A stretch of 64,000 bases of DNA. It comes from Anaeramoeba ignava (lineage: Eukaryota > Metamonada > Anaeramoebidae). A model generated the notes under the pieces. It ran no database searches and was not told where the DNA came from. It saw only the letters and a program-made list of their open reading frames with translations. The stretch is from positions 124,001-188,000 of the forward strand of contig JAPDFW010000022.1 of NCBI GenBank assembly GCA_028826165.1. Reading direction: 5' to 3'. Numbering within the stretch: position 1 is the stretch's first letter; every line of letters begins with the position of its first letter. Below, piece by piece: positions 12,201-22,100 of this stretch. The position numbers were made by a program, and so were the translations under genes.

Positions 12201-12934
12201 TTATAATTTTTTGAATTGTTTTTTTTTACCATCCAGCTCTTTCAATGGGATAAAGCCTTTCATGTAAATCTCTTAATCCTGGATGTTTTTCCATAATTTG
12301 AGAAAACCATTTTGATCGATCTATATTTGGGTCTTGAAGAAGAACTAAAAACAAAAATTTTCAAATAAATAATAACATAAATATTAACATAAATATTAAA
12401 TTAAATATTAAATTAAATATTAAAACAAATATTAAATTAAATATTAAATTAATTATTAACTTAATTATTAACATAAATATTAAAACAAATATTAAAACAA
12501 ATATTAACATAAATATTAAATTAAATATTAAAATAAATATTAAAATAAATATTAAAACAAATATTAAATTAAATATTAAATTAAATATTAAAACAATTAT
12601 TAAATTAAATATTAAAGTAAATTTTAAATTAAATATTAAATTAAATATTAAATTAAATATTAAATTAAATATTAAAACAAATATTAAAACAAATATTGAA
12701 GTAAATTTTGCTTTTAAGTTTTGATTTGAAATGTCAATTTTATTTGATTTGAAATGTCAATTTTATTTTAGATGGTAATATTTATTTATTTATTTTAAAT
12801 ATAAATTGCCAATTTTAAATTGAATTTATTTAGTTAATTTTTTTACTTTTTCTTGGATGTTTTTGATAATCTGTTGTTTGTATAATTTCATTTGTTGTTG
12901 TGTTTTGTTGTTCTTTTATGTCAGAATCTTGCAT
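9238..12934 (-). CDS. LisH-domain RasGEF
   Basis: Eight exons (minus): 12934-12847, 12344-12230, 12136-12009, 11944-11791, 11711-11599, 11532-11394, 10841-10451, 9897-9238. All joins keep phase. The protein starts MQDSDIKEQQN. It carries a LisH motif (EDIVIQLVMQHLKCLGLHKT), a helical segment typical of amoebal LisH-RasGEFs (SRLKTLLRVAIMQIEKIFDI), RasGEF_N (EIKAASLNKLVEALTAQKGG, FLLTYQSFTTP) and a catalytic RasGEF domain (DVNEEEIARQLTLIEFQVY, ELLNQAWNKAKYKHRAPNVL, PCIPYLGIYLTDLTFIEDG). LisH mediates dimerisation, and Dictyostelium RasGEFs use the same combination. It should be a Ras exchange factor. Three of its seven introns are filled with private repeats. It shares a 104-bp promoter region with RagC. 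Confidence 0.9.
9898..10450 (-). repeat. Intron filled with (ATTTTATAAATA)n
   Basis: This 553-nt intron sits in the catalytic domain of the LisH-RasGEF gene. It is almost pure TTTATAAATAA units with sporadic TTAATAAATAA variants, running from the donor (AGT|GTAAATAA) to the acceptor (AAAG|CCAACT). Confidence 0.85.
10842..11393 (-). repeat. Intron filled with TTTTGAATATA units
   Basis: This 552-nt intron in the RasGEF_N region consists of 11-12 nt units, TTTTGAATATA and TTTATTTTGAATATA as read on the plus strand. Exon phases on both sides join correctly (AG|A TAT CAT). Confidence 0.85.
12345..12846 (-). repeat. Intron filled with AAATATTAAATT units
   Basis: This is the first intron of the LisH-RasGEF gene, 502 nt. 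Most of it is AAATATTAAATTAAATATTAAAACA-type repeat. The part nearest exon 1 (12715-12846) is non-repetitive. Confidence 0.8.
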
Positions 12935-13038
12935 ATTTTAAAGAAAAAACAAAGAAAAAAATGAAAAAATTTTCTTTTTGTTTTTTTTTTTCATTTCTTT
13001 TTCATTTTTTTTTTCATTTTTTTTTTCATTTTTTTTAA
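12935..13038. promoter_or_regulatory. 104-bp head-to-head promoter, LisH-RasGEF / RagC
   Basis: Only 104 bp separate the two start codons. The plus-strand side has three TTTTTTCATTTTTT blocks before the RagC ATG. The minus-strand side has TTTTTTCATTTTTTTC reading toward RasGEF. The arrangement suggests one bidirectional control region for a Ras exchange factor and a nutrient-sensing Rag GTPase. Confidence 0.55.
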
Positions 13039-14614
13039 ATGGTAGATCTTGATGCTTTTGATAATTTATATGGAGAAACAAAACAGTCGTAAAAATCCTA
13101 TTCAATTTATAACTAAAAATTAAAATTCAAATTGAAATTCAAAATTCAAATTGAAATTCATTTTGAAATTCATTTTGAAATTCATTTTGAAATTCATTTT
13201 GAAATTCAAATTAAAATTAAAATTAAAATTTAAAATTCAATTTAAAATTAAAATTCATTTTGAAATTCATTTTGAAATTCATTTTGAAATTAAAATTAAA
13301 ATTCATTTTGAAATTCATTTAAAAATTCAAATTCATTTTAAAATTCATTTTAAATTTTAAATTTAAAATTCAAAATTATAATTCGTTAGCGAAAACCCTT
13401 TTCGTCAACAATCAGAATTTGAAGAAGAAAAAACACCAAAAATATTATTAATGGGACTTAAAAAAAGTGGAAAAACAAGTATCAAGCATGTTGTTTTTTA
13501 CAAAATGCCACCAAATAAAACAATTGAGCTTGAAAGCACACCAACATTGGTTCAATCAGATATCTCCAATTCATCTTTTATTAAATTTCAAATTTGGGAA
13601 TTTCCCGGACAACTTGATTTTTTTGATTCAACTTTCGATTCAATAGGAATATTTGATAACTGCCAAACAATCATTTACGTTATTGACTCACAAGAGGAGG
13701 TTCCCGAATCTGTGTCCAATCTCGCCAAAACAATACATCATATCCATAAAAATAACTACCACAAAATTGGAAACAAACAAGATGAAAAAACAATTGAAAT
13801 GAATTTCGAAGTTTTTATTCACAAAGTGGAACGTTTAACTGACGAAGGAAAAAACGATTTGCAAAACGATATCGAACAAAGAGTGCTCGAGTTGCTCTCT
13901 GAAAATAACCTCGAAAACGAGTTTGAAATCCGTTATTATTGCACAAGTATTTATGACTACTCAATTTTTCAGGCGTTTTCAAAAGTCATCCAAAGACTCA
14001 TCCCTCAATATGCAACTCTTGAAAATCTTTTGGACCAACTTGTCAAAAACTCAAAGATTGAAAAAGTTTTTCTATTCGATGTTCTCTCTCGGATTTATGT
14101 CGCAACCGATTCTTCTCCTGTTGAAGATGATGTTTATGAACTTTGCAGTGAATTCATCACAATGATTTTTGATTTTTCAAATGTTTATTCAGTTGGCAAA
14201 ATCCAAACTAACAAACCAATCAAATCTCAGGATTCTTGGATCTCAAACACTTTTGATAATGATATCAATAACGAAATTGATTTGGAAATTGATTTGGATC
14301 AAAACATCCAAAAAAATCAATCAAACTCAAATAACACTAACAAATCTAATAAATCATCCCAAGTTATAAACGAAAGAAATTCCGCAGTCGTTAAACTTCA
14401 AACAAAAAACGTTTTGTATTTTTATGAAGTCAATGATTATCTTTCTTTGGTTTGTTTGATTCCTGAAAAAGATTTTGATTTTCAAGGTTTGATTGTTTAT
14501 AACTTTGAAAACTTTCGTCAAGCAATTTCTCAAATTTTCAAATTGGACCACATCAATTTATTTAAAAGATTCGGTTCCAAATTCGATTTAGTTAACCGAG
14601 AAAAATTGAAATGA
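13039..14614 (+). CDS. RagC/Gtr2-type Rag GTPase
   Basis: Exons 13039-13088 and 13390-14614 join as TC|C GAA to read MVDLDAFDNLYGETKQSENPFRQ. The protein is RagC/D-like throughout: G1 GLKKSGKTSI, the diagnostic DISNSSFIKFQIWEFPGQLD, FEVFIHKVERL (G4), then the roadblock-type C-terminal domain (IPQYATLENLLD, FLFDVLSRIYVATDSSPVED). Rag heterodimers (RagA/B with RagC/D) recruit TORC1 to lysosomes in response to amino acids; no RagA partner is in this window. A ~50-residue Asn/Ser-rich insert interrupts the C-terminal domain. The guanine-specificity motif reads HKVE where RagC/Gtr2 proteins I know have HKVD. The stop is TGA. Confidence 0.95.
13089..13389 (+). repeat. RagC intron of AAATTCATTTTG units
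   Basis: A 301-nt intron made of AAATTCATTTTG and AAATTAAAATT units. The donor is GTAAAAAT and the acceptor GTTAG. One open frame across it (poly FKLK) is an artefact of the repeat. Confidence 0.8.
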
Positions 14615-14753
14615 TTTTCTTTTTTCTTTTTTCTTTTAAATTTGGAAAACAAAAAAAAAAAGAAGAACGAAAATCAAATCCAAAAAATAATAAAATTTAA
14701 TTTTTTTAATTTTTATTTTCAATTTTCAATTTTCATTTTTTTTTTAAATATTA

Positions 14754-17700
14754 ATGGGAAATAAAAGTTTTATTGAAGCAGTACAAAAAGAAAATGAAGA
14801 AAAAATTAAACAAATTTTTCATAAAGGAAAAAATTTAGATAAAAGAGATGTAAATAAAAAATAAATTCAAAACATTGCATTTTTAAACCTTTTTTATTTA
14901 TAATTTTTTTTATTAGGAAGTTTGCTTTTGTTTTCTTTAAATTTTCTTTAATTTTTTAATCTCAATTTTTCCTTTTTTTATTTTATTAAAAAATTTTAGT
15001 TTGTAAAAATTATAAAAAATTTTCAACTTTATTGAAATAATAATTTTAATAATTTATTTTCAGAATAATTCTCCACTTCATGTTGCTTTAAGACATCGCG
15101 CTTCATTTAAAATTGTCTCTCTTTTAATTTCTTTGGGTGCAGATGTAAAAGCAGTTAATGTACATTTTAATTCATTTATTTTTTAAAAAAAAAAACACAA
15201 AAAATAAAATTTCAATTTAAAATCATTTTTAATTAAAGGATGTAATTTTTATCAAAGAATTCATTTTAAAAAATCAAAATTAATTTATTAAATAAAGGAA
15301 GTAATATTTATTCAATAAAAATATAGATAATTATTTATTTATTAATTTTAGAATGCAACAATTCTTCATACTGCTTTGAAAATGGGGAGTTCTTATGAAA
15401 TTATCAAACTCTTAATAGATTCCGGATGTAATTTAAAAGCAGTCAATGTAATTAAAGTTAATTCTTTTTTTTGTTCCTCCTTCAATTTTAATTTTTACAA
15501 ATAATTTTTTAGAATGTAAAAACCAGAGAAATTACTTCTTTCTTTTTTTCTATAGATTGAAAAATATTCATTTAATTGTTTTCGTTTTGTTTTTAGTCCG
15601 TAAATTATCTTTATTAAAAAAAAATATATAAATTTCTTTTAACATTTTCAAATTAAAATTTTTATTTTTAGCTTAATTCATTAATACACTATGCAGTTAT
15701 ATATCAAGCTACTTTTGAAACAATTAAATTATTAATTGAATCTGGTGCTGATTTTGATTCACCAAATGTTTATATTTTGCTAAATTTGAAGTTATACATT
15801 TTCATTTAAATGAAAATCAATAAAAATAATAGAACGTAAATTTATTTTTTTAATCCAAATAATATTATTTAGTTTTGATTAAACTTACTTTAAAAAATTT
15901 TTTTTTTCTTTTAGATTGTATTTAATCAAAATTCTTTTTTTTTATTATAAATTGATATATTTTTATAAATTTGAATATAGCAAAATACTCCTCTACTTTC
16001 AGCTTGTATAAATAGTTCTCCTTGTGAAGTAATTTCCTTACTAATTTCTTCAGGAGCATCTGTTTCAACATCAAATGTTTTTTTTTACAAAAGAAAAATA
16101 AATCTTTTGCATTTCTTGTTATTTAATAATTAATATTTTTAGAAAGTATTTTATTTATATTTTTAACAAGAAAAGAAGAGAATTTACCCGTTTTTATAAT
16201 TTAGTATGTAATTTAGCAAAGAATATTCATCTTTTTTTTTCTAGATGATTAAATAGAATTTTTTAAAAAATAAAAAAAAAATAGAAAGAAAATTGTTTAC
16301 ATCATATTTGTAAACATCCAAATAATGAATCTATTGTGAAACTTTTAATTTCTCATGGAATTGATGTGAATGAAAAAGATGTAAAAACAAAATTCTTAAA
16401 ACAAAAAAAAGAGAATAACAATTAATAACCTTTTTTTTTCAGAATGTAAAATTATTTTCTTTTTTTTGAAATTTTTCATTTAATTTTATAACTTTAAATA
16501 TTATTTATTTTTTTTTAGTATGTATTTTAATCATAAAATAAAAATAAGAAAATAATTAAAATCATAAAAATAAATAGAAAAACACTGCACTTCATTATTC
16601 TGTATGGCATAAATCTGGACTTGAAGTTGCAAAAATATTAATTAATTCAAATGCAAAAGTTAATCTGAGAAATGTATTTTTAAAATTTAAAAATGAATCA
16701 AATTTGAAAATTTTTAAATTTTTTTATTAATTAGTATGTAAATAATTTGAGATTCTTCCATTTTAAGTATTTTTGTAATTTTTTTTAAATCTTTATTTTA
16801 GAGAGTAATTGAAACAAAAAAAGGTTGTTTTATTTTTTTTAATAATATATAAATTTTAATCATTTTGAAAACTAGGGAAATACACCTTTACATACTGCTT
16901 TAAGATATAATCCTGATCTTGAATTAATAAAATTACTTGTTTATTCTGGTGCAGATGTGAATATTGCAGATGTATTTTTTCAAAAAAAACATTTCTTTTT
17001 CTTCATTTTTTATTCAATATCCATTTAGTATGTAAAAAATCAAACATATTTTTTTTAGGGAATAATAAGGAAAATCAAATAACATTTTTTTTGTTTTAGA
17101 ATGTAAATATGCTTTTTTTTTTTTTGAGTTGTTTTATTAAATAGATATTTTTTTAATCGTAATATTAACATAAATAATTCATTTATAGAATAATACTCCA
17201 ATGCATTTTGTATGTTCAAAGCATGATCCAAATGAAGAAATTGTTGAAATTGTTAAATTCTTATTATCAACTGGAGCGAATATTACCAAAAAAAATGTAG
17301 AAAAAAAAAATCTGTTTTTATTCATTATTATTATTATTATTTAATATGAAAATTATAGAAAGTATAAAATAATAATTATTTAAAAAGAAATGAAACAGGA
17401 AAAAAAATTAAAATATTTGATAAAATTTAGTGGGTAATTTAAATATATAATGAAAGTATATAATTTAAATATAATAAAAATATATATTTTAATTAAAGGG
17501 AGAATCACCTATTGATTTAGCAAAAACTAAAGAAATTAAAGATTTGTTCAAATGCCATTTATCTGTGGTTGAAGATTTCAAAACATTTCTACAAAGACAA
17601 GAGGAAACAAACATTTCTTTTCAAGTTGAAGATGGAGAATTGCATTTAAATAAGACAATACTGAAAATGAGAATAGGAGAAGATGGAATCAATCAACTCA

Positions 17701-18512
17701 AACTTTTAACAAAACATCAAAAAATGCAGAACATAATGGGATTAATCAAATGGATTTATTATGGAAAACCACCTCATAAACTAAAAAATGATGAAAAAGA
17801 TAAAATACATGACAATCAGGATCAATCACTTGAAAGACAGGATTCAAGAAATTTTGATACTCCATTTAAAGAAAACACAATGCAAAGTGGAAAACTCGAT
17901 TCAAGAATAAATAGTCTTTCAGAAAACACATCAATTACAAATACAGGAAATTCACCACAACATATTCGAGTAGTAAAAGGATTGGTTGATGATAGTTTTG
18001 ACATGGAAAAAGAAGAAATTTTAGAAATGGAAAAAAACAAATTTTTAAATTATTTAAAGTTTCTCAATCTTGGAGATGAATTTTCAAAAAAATCATATCG
18101 ACCCGGATTAGTTCTTGACTTGAAAAAGTTGTGGGAAGATGAAGAAAGCAAAGATTTCAAAATCATTGCAGAAAATTCCGTTATTAAGGTTCACCGAGCC
18201 ATTTTGTATGTAAGATCAGAATTATTTCGCGGAATGTTTTTGCTTAATAAAGATGATAAATCCGACCAAGTTTCTGATTACAGTGAAAGAAGTGCAAAAG
18301 CAATAAGTGCTTTAATGAAGTTTTTATATACTGATGAACTTGATGTTGATTTAGATGAGAAAATTCTTTTTGAACTTGAAGGTGCTGAAGATTATTATCA
18401 ATTAAATGAAAATTCTTCACTTCCGTTACAATTAACTGAAGTAAGAAAATATCAATATAAAAAGCAAATTGAAGAAAGAATCCAAGAACAAAAAAAAAAG
18501 GATCAAAAATAG
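14754..18512 (+). CDS. Ankyrin-repeat BTB protein, one exon per ankyrin repeat
   Basis: Main exons: 14754-14849, 15064-15159, 15352-15447, 15672-15767, 15981-16076, 16285-16380, 16578-16673, 16876-16971, 17189-17296, 17499-18512. The first eight are exactly 96 nt and the ninth 108 nt, all phase 0 and each encoding one ankyrin repeat (SPLHVALRH, NTPLHTALRY, LLISLGADVKAVN). Between each pair lie two candidate 3-nt exons (separate entry). Including them the protein is ~647 residues with about nine ankyrin repeats, a first BTB-like segment (DFKTFLQRQEETNISFQVED), a linker and a BTB domain (KDFKIIAENSVIKVHRAILY, SELFRGMFLLNKDDKSDQV) similar to the BTB of the RCC1-BTB genes here. The start MGNKSF could be myristoylated. 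It is probably a substrate adaptor for cullin-3-type ligases or a scaffold; the specific role is unknown. Confidence 0.92.
14850..17498 (+). other. Array of 18 candidate 3-nt microexons in nine tripartite introns
   Basis: Each gap between ankyrin exons holds exactly two AG|NNN|GT elements. Microexons: 14917-14919 GAA, 15000-15002 TTT; 15239-15241 GAT, 15298-15300 GAA; 15513-15515 AAT, 15597-15599 TCC; 15833-15835 AAC, 15915-15917 ATT; 16143-16145 AAA, 16205-16207 TAT; 16443-16445 AAT, 16519-16521 TAT; 16735-16737 TAT, 16802-16804 AGA; 17029-17031 TAT, 17100-17102 AAT; 17359-17361 AAA, 17431-17433 TGG. They split each gap into three segments of 51-86 nt, the size of ordinary introns here, mostly with GTAA/GTAT-type donors and T-rich tracts before AG. 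All are phase 0 codons (EF, DE, NS, NI, KY, NY, YR, YN, KW). They restore the D-x-x-G-x-T-P-L-H spacing of the ankyrin loop, which is two residues short without them. Confidence 0.8.
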
Positions 18513-19069
18513 GGAAAATATTTTTTTCAACAAACAAAAAACAAAATAAAAACTAAAAATAAAAATAAAAATAAAAATAAAAAATAAATAAAAAGATTAA
18601 AAAATCTGAATAATTTTTAAAATAAAAATAAAAATAAAAACAAAAAAAAATAAAAATAAAAACAAAAGATTAATAATTTTTGAATAATTTTTAAGATAAA
18701 TTAAAAGAAAGAATCCCCAGAAAAAATAAAAACAAAAACAAAAACAAAAATAAAAATAAAAATAAAAATAAATTTTGAATAATTTTTAAGATAAATTAAA
18801 AGATAAATTAAAGAAAGAATCCAAAAATAAAAAATAAAAAAAAAAAAAAAAGATTAATAATTTTTGAATAATTTTTTAAGATAAATAAAAAGATAAATTT
18901 AAGAAAGAATCCAAAAATAAAAACAAAAAATAAAAAGATTAATTTTTTAAGATAAATTAAAAGATAAATTCGTTTTTTCCAACAAGACAATTTTAATTTA
19001 ATTTTTTTTTTTTTTTTTTTTTAATTTTTCTTTTGATCAATTTTTTTTCATTTTTTTTTATTTTTATTT
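18513..19069. repeat. Degenerate 90-100 bp satellite downstream of ankyrin-BTB gene
   Basis: Copies of a unit containing AATAATTTTTAAGATAAATTAAAAGAAAGAATCC alternate with AAAAATAAAAAC runs (near 18620-18720, 18775-18820, 18860-18915, 18945-18975). The piece AAGAAAGAATCC also occurs at the very end of the preceding coding sequence (18473-18485), so the satellite may derive from the 3' end of the gene. The last 60 bp before the next gene are T-rich and promoter-like. Confidence 0.6.
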
Positions 19070-19114
19070 TTGTTTTTATTATTTTTATTATTTGCAAAAT
19101 CCTATTTAAATCTA

Positions 19115-22100
19115 ATGGGAAATGCACAAGTTAAAGATAAGAATCAAAAAAATATTTTTGTTTTAAATAAAAGATTAACGAAATTTCCACCAGAACTTAA
19201 ACAATGTCACCAATTCACACTTCTAAACTTATCACTAAATTACATTTCAGAAATCCCGACATTTATGGAAGAAAAAACGCAATTACAATCATTATATCTA
19301 TCTTCGAATAACTTCACAGAAATATCTCCAATTATTTTCAATTTACCACATTTGGAAACACTTAGTTTAACGAACAATTATATCACTTCAATTCCTCGAA
19401 ATATTAATTACTTACAAGAACTAACGTCATTGCAACTTTCTCATAATAAAATAACCTCAATTGAAAATTCTAATTATAAACATCTTTCAAAACTTAATGA
19501 AATTTTTCTTGATGTCAATCAACTGCAAAGTCTTCCTTCTTGCTTTGCATCTTTGCAAGGTCTTCGTTTACTTTGTCTTTCTTACAATAAGTTTTCTTCA
19601 ATTCCTTCTCCAATTTTTAACCTTTCTCACTTGCAAATTTTGGAACTTGCTGGAAATGATATTGATATTATTCCTGAAAATATTTCTAAGCTTTCCAAAC
19701 TAAAAAAATTGGATTTGCGCTCAAATAAAATTAATATCATCCACAAATCTATTGGTGATCTTAAAGAGCTTTCTCATCTTAATCTCCAATCAAATCGTTT
19801 GAAAACTTTACCTTCTTCTATTTCTAAATTACAGTTTCTTATTTATTTAAATTTGAAAAATAATCAATTTGATACTTTTCCTGAAGTTCTTTTAGAATTT
19901 AAATTGTTGAAGGATTTTCAATTTTCTCAAAATAAAATTCATTTTAAAATTAAAAAAGAAAATTCAAAAGAAAATCCAAAAGAAAATCAAAATCAAAAAG
20001 AAAATTTGAAAGAAAATTTGAAAGAAAATTCAAAAGAAAATTCAAAAAAAAATCAGAAACAAAATCAAAAAGAAAATTTGAAAGAAAATTCAAAAGAAAA
20101 TCAGAAAGAAAATTTGAAAGAAAATTTGAAAGAAAATTTGAAAGAAAATCAAAATCAAAATCAAAATCAAAAAGAAAATCAGAAAGAAAATCAAAATCAA
20201 AATCAAAAAGAAAATCAAAAAGAAAACCAAAAAGAAAATCAAAATCAAAATCAAAATCAAAAAGAAAATCAAAAAGAAAATCAAAATCAAAATCAAAATC
20301 AAAATCAAAATCAAAATCAAAATCAAAATCAAAATCAAAAAGAAAATCTGAAAGAAAATCAAAATCAAAATCAAAATCAAAAAGAAAACCAAAAAGAAAA
20401 TTCAAAAGAAAATCAAAAAGAAAACCAAAAAGAAAATTCAAAAGAAAATCAAAATCAAAATCAAAATCAAAATCAAAAAGAAAATCAAAAAGGAAACCAA
20501 AAAGAAAATTCAAAAGAAAATCAGAAAGAAAGTTTGAAAGAAAATCAGAAACAAAATCAAAAAGAAAATCAGAAAGAAAACCAAAATCAAAATCAAAATC
20601 AAAATCAAAATCAAAATCAAAATCAAAATCAGAAAGAAAATCAAAATCAAAATCAGAAAGAAAATCAAAATCAAAATCAAAATCAAAATCAAAATCAAAA
20701 CCAAAAACAAAATCAAAAACAAAATCAAAAACAAAATCAAAAACAAAAAGAAAAATTGAAAGAAAATCAAAAAGAAAACCAAAATCAAAAAGAAAATCAA
20801 AATCAAAAAGAAAATTTAAAAGATTTAAAAGATTTAAACGATTTAAATGATAATCCAAAATATCCTCTTCTTTCAGAATTAGATCTTAGCTTAAATAATA
20901 TTACAATTCTTCCTGATAATTTTTCCAAGAAACTCCAAAAATATCTCATCTATCTCTTCGTGGAAATATGATACAAAAACTCCCAAAATCAATTACTTCA
21001 ATGAAAATTCTATCATTTTTACTTTTACAAAATAATCAAATTCAAGATATTTCTTGTTTATGTTCTTTGACTTTATTGACTGATATTGATTTATCCAATA
21101 ACAAGATTAAACAAATTCCAAATGAATTTAGTAATTTAATTAACCTTGAAAAACTTAATTTATGCGATAATCAACTTTCGAGTCTTCCAACTGAATTCAA
21201 ATTATTAAATAAAATCAAAATCTTGAACTTATCTCGAAATTTGTAATTAGAAATTAAAATCAAAATTAAAACCAAAATTAAAATTAATATCGAAAATCAA
21301 AATCAAAATTAAAATTAAAATTAAAATTAAAATTAAAATTAAAATTAAAATTAAAATCAAATTTAAAATTAAAATTAAAATCAAATTCAAAATCAAAACC
21401 AAAATTAAAATCAATATTAAAATTAAAATCAATATTAAAATTAAAATTAAAATTAAAATCAAAATCAAAATTTAAATCAAAATCAAAATCAAAATTAAAA
21501 TTAAAATTAATATCGAAAATTAAAATCAATATTAAAATCAAAATCAATATCAAAATTAAAATTAAAATCAAAATCAAAATCAAAATTAAAATTAAAATTA
21601 AAATCAAAATCAAAATCAAAATTTAAATTAATTTTTGAAAAATTTTTCTAGATTTGAAATATTTCCAAGAGAAATTCTCAACAATTCACAAATGGAAAGA
21701 CTTTATATTTCACATTGTAAATTGACAAGAATCCCATCTTCAATAATTTGTCTTCAATCTTTAATTGAACTAAATGCAAGTTCAAATCAAATACGCAAAA
21801 TTCCATCCACATTCCAATTTCTTTCAAATATTTCAATCATTAATTTTAGTGATAATATGATTCGAAAAATTCCACAAAACATAGCAAAATTTTATAATAA
21901 ATCACAATCTACACAAGTTCGAATCAATCTTGCAAAAAATCATATAAGAAAGTTTCCACAACAAATATTTGAAATCCGACATCTTTTTGAAGTTGATATT
22001 TCTTATAATTTTATTAAAAAATTCCCAAAAAATGGATTTGAGAAATTAACGCATTTACGGAGTTTTAAAGTATCTCATAACAAAGCAAAATCTCTTGATC

